In this document: piece by piece, positions 62,126 through 64,000 of the stretch
How the letters are laid out: every line of letters starts with the position of its first letter
How positions within the stretch are numbered: position 1 is the stretch's first letter
Source: GWE2-42-39 sp034003625
Lineage (GTDB): Bacteria; Bacteroidota; Bacteroidia; Bacteroidales; Prolixibacteraceae
DNA length: 64,000 nt
Reading direction: 5' to 3'
Assembly: GCA_034003625.1 (NCBI GenBank)
Contig: JAVEYG010000015.1
Coordinates: forward strand, 1-64,000
Notes under the pieces: model-generated
Databases searched by the model: none
Told to the model about the DNA's origin: nothing
What the model saw: only the letters and a program-made list of their open reading frames with translations
Program-made: the position numbers and the translations under genes

Positions 62126-64000
62126 CTTCAAACTGTAATTCAGAAAGTAATTTAAGTTCTTCATCGGAGGCGGGAGCAATGGCCTGTGTTTCTTCTGTTG
62201 TTTCTTCCGCATCCACAGTGTCCATGTTTTTTTTCACGGCTTCCGCCAAATCGGCCAGCACCGGGTGGTAAAAAATTTCCTTCAGCGGCAGATTCACATT
62301 TAGTTCTTTCTGAAGCCGCGAAATGAGCCGGACTGCGTTCAGGCTGTTGCCGCCGATCCCGAAGAAATTATCGTCCATGCTAATCTGCTCTTTTTGCAGG
62401 ATTCCGTTGCAAATCCTTACGAGTATGGCTTCGATTTCATCACCGGGAGCGCGGAAAGTCTCCTTTTTTAGCAAAGTCGAGGGATCAGGCAAGGCTTTTT
62501 TATCGATCTTGCCGTTGGACGAAAGCGGTATTTTTTCAAGTTGAATAAAACAAGACGGCACCATGTAATCGGGCAAAAACCGCCCCAGATGGTTTTTTAG
62601 CGCCGAAGTATCCACAGGCTTTTCGGCTGTAAACCATGCTGCCAGTTCCGTAGCGCCGTTTTCGCCAAAAAGGGCAACCGCACATTCGCCAACGCCTTCC
62701 ATCCCGCTAAGGTGTTTTTCGATTTCCGGCAATTCAACCCGGTAGCCGCGGATTTTGACCTGTTCATCCATTCTTCCCAAAAATTCGATGTTGCCGTCAG
62801 GCCGAATTCGCCCGGCATCGCCGGTTTTGTATATTCGTGTTCCCGTGAGCGGGAATTGGATAAATTTCTCTGCCGATTTTTCCGGATCGTTCAGGTAAGC
62901 CCGCGCGAGGCCATTCCCGCCGATACAAATTTCTCCCGGCACTCCCACCGGGCACACATTCAAATGCCGGTCGAGCACATAAATTTGCTGGTTCGGTGCC
63001 GGTTTGCCGATGGGCGCAATGTCCACGTTTTCATTCATATCATCCGGATTAAAACGGAAAAATGACGACTCTACACAACATTCCGTCGGCCCGTAGAAAT
63101 TGGTAACCCGTACCCCCCTGTTTGCTGAATTTTGATAAAAGTTGCGCACCAGTTTGTACGGTAAAGCTTCGGAACCCAGGAACAATTCTTTCAACCAGGG
63201 TTTCGCGGTTTCGCCAAAACCTTCTTCCAGCATCACTGCAAAAACAGACGGGGTGATATCGGCGATGTTGATTTTTTCATTCAGGATATAGTTTGAAATT
63301 TCCCGTGGATCAAGCCTTTTTTCATTACTCAGGATATGCAGGATATTTCCGTTGCAGAGCGTAGCAAAAATTTGCTTCAGGGAGACATCGAATGCGAACG
63401 AACTGATCATTAATTCATTCAGAGGTTCCGGATACCGGGAATAAATATTGTAGTTCAGTGAGCCGATCAGGTTGCTCAATGCGCCATGTTCAACCATCAC
63501 ACCTTTAGGCGTTCCGGTAGATCCCGATGTGTAAATGACGTATGCAAGATTCCCGGCATTAATTTCCGGTTTTGTAAAAGATGAACTTTTTCCGGCAGTG
63601 CGGATGTCCAAAATGTTTGTTCCCGTCTCCGACAGATGGATTGTCCCGTCAGCCAGAACGGCTTTGGCGCGGCTGTCCCGGACAATAAATGCAGCCCTTT
63701 CCGGTGGCGTGTCTGTTGCCAGCGGCAGACAGGCGGCGCCTGATTTCATTATTCCAACAACCGCAGCAACCGACTGCACCGGATCATCCGTCATCACAAC
63801 AATGATGTCTTCCCGTCCTGCATTCACTTCTTCAATCAAAAGACCGGCAATGTTATCCGCCTGCAGGTTCAAATTACCATAACTCACTTTCCGGTCTTCA
63901 TAAATCAATGCCGTTGCATCGGGATGAACAGCGGCCTGTTCCTCAAATAATCCGGTGACATTTTTTCCCCGGGGCAGTTTTAACGCTGTTTTATTAAACT
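62112..64000 (-). CDS. NRPS, C-terminal part (A-T), cut by the window edge
   Basis: The frame is open to the right edge, so only the 3' end is visible: about 629 codons holding an adenylation domain (YTSGSTGTPKG, FYGPTECCVE, YKTGDAGRI, GKIDKKALP) and a carrier domain (FGIGGNSLNAV), then an acidic tail ending QFEDEDE. The visible N-terminal residues (LKLPRGKNV..LFEEQAA) are the usual C-A linker, so a condensation domain probably lies outside. The code read by eye, DVKDFGFVEK, matches no specificity I know. Its stop overlaps the start of the 5933-aa gene by 14 bp, so the protein acts directly upstream in the same line. Confidence 0.9.
   Translation of the reverse strand, partial: FNKTALKLPRGKNVTGLFEEQAAVHPDATALIYEDRKVSYGNLNLQADNIAGLLIEEVNAGREDIIVVMTDDPVQSVAAVVGIMKSGAACLPLATDTPPERAAFIVRDSRAKAVLADGTIHLSETGTNILDIRTAGKSSSFTKPEINAGNLAYVIYTSGSTGTPKGVMVEHGALSNLIGSLNYNIYSRYPEPLNELMISSFAFDVSLKQIFATLCNGNILHILSNEKRLDPREISNYILNEKINIADITPSVFAVMLEEGFGETAKPWLKELFLGSEALPYKLVRNFYQNSANRGVRVTNFYGPTECCVESSFFRFNPDDMNENVDIAPIGKPAPNQQIYVLDRHLNVCPVGVPGEICIGGNGLARAYLNDPEKSAEKFIQFPLTGTRIYKTGDAGRIRPDGNIEFLGRMDEQVKIRGYRVELPEIEKHLSGMEGVGECAVALFGENGATELAAWFTAEKPVDTSALKNHLGRFLPDYMVPSCFIQLEKIPLSSNGKIDKKALPDPSTLLKKETFRAPGDEIEAILVRICNGILQKEQISMDDNFFGIGGNSLNAVRLISRLQKELNVNLPLKEIFYHPVLADLAEAVKKNMDTVDAEETTEETQAIAPASDEELKLLSELQFEDEDE

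Noticed and set aside
62126..62212. Longer N-terminus (29 extra residues) of the NRPS-PKS protein
   Set aside because: The extra residues are basic and Pro/Lys-rich, lie wholly inside the upstream gene, and the ATG at 62125 gives a normal start for the first conserved helix.

Overview
The window looks like a Bacteroidota chromosome, probably a fermentative Bacteroidales/Marinilabiliales-type bacterium. This is inferred from the TAnnTTTG-type -7 boxes in front of several genes, a TonB-dependent receptor with a carboxypeptidase-like N-terminal domain, acetate and butyrate kinase operons, RAYT/palindrome arrays, and a type III-B CRISPR locus like the one known from Bacteroides fragilis. No taxonomic marker gene is present, so the assignment stays at phylum/order level.

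Layout. (1) 0.3-8.3 kb, housekeeping: a MurU-like nucleotidyltransferase, a membrane protein, an M16 metallopeptidase, a Cof-type HAD phosphatase, dapB-lepB, and a 32-residue membrane microprotein between two terminators. (2) 8.4-13.9 kb, acyl-phosphate metabolism: pta, a 3-hydroxyacyl-CoA dehydrogenase and ackA, then ptb-buk. (3) 13.9-16.4 kb, a TonB-dependent receptor on the minus strand. (4) 16.8-26.2 kb, one tightly packed operon: a DHH/DHHA1 phosphodiesterase (NrN-like), a CorA-family membrane effector, a 169-aa membrane/coiled-coil protein of unknown function, then cmr1, cas10, cmr3, cmr4, cmr5, cmr6. This is the architecture of the SAM-AMP-signalling type III-B CRISPR system. (5) 26.2-32.5 kb, a repeat-rich zone: a minisatellite, eleven 67-bp tandem repeats next to a RAYT-type transposase, cas6 behind a truncated duplicate of the transposase start, three copies of a structured repeat, cas2 without cas1, a leader, and a 10-repeat/9-spacer CRISPR array whose last repeat is cut short by that structured repeat. 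The structured repeat itself appears to contain two decayed CRISPR repeats. (6) 32.6-38.3 kb: a large secreted HExxH/beta-propeller/barrel protein, a DUF308 membrane protein, a metallophosphoesterase, and a decayed propeller fragment. (7) 38.3-42.9 kb, a plus-strand operon: a cyclic-peptide-type ABC exporter, an SPFH/prohibitin protein, an NMT1/THI5-like binding protein, a Cache sensor and a 60-aa membrane protein. (8) 42.9-64 kb, a minus-strand biosynthetic cluster: an Sfp-type phosphopantetheinyl transferase, a type II thioesterase, a 5933-aa hybrid NRPS-PKS and the 3' end of an upstream NRPS.

How it works together. In the CRISPR locus, crRNAs from the array (probable 8-nt handle ACTGAGAC) would be cut by Cas6 and loaded on the Cmr complex. 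Target RNA binding would switch on the Cas10 palm domain, the nucleotide messenger would open the CorA-like channel, and the DHH enzyme would degrade the messenger. In the biosynthetic cluster, the assembly line reads (A-T) / C-A-T (aliphatic?), C-A-T (Thr), KS-DH-KR-ACP without an acyltransferase, C-A-T (Ala?), C-A-T-TE. This predicts a peptide containing a vinylogous threonine unit, possibly exported by the convergent ABC transporter operon.
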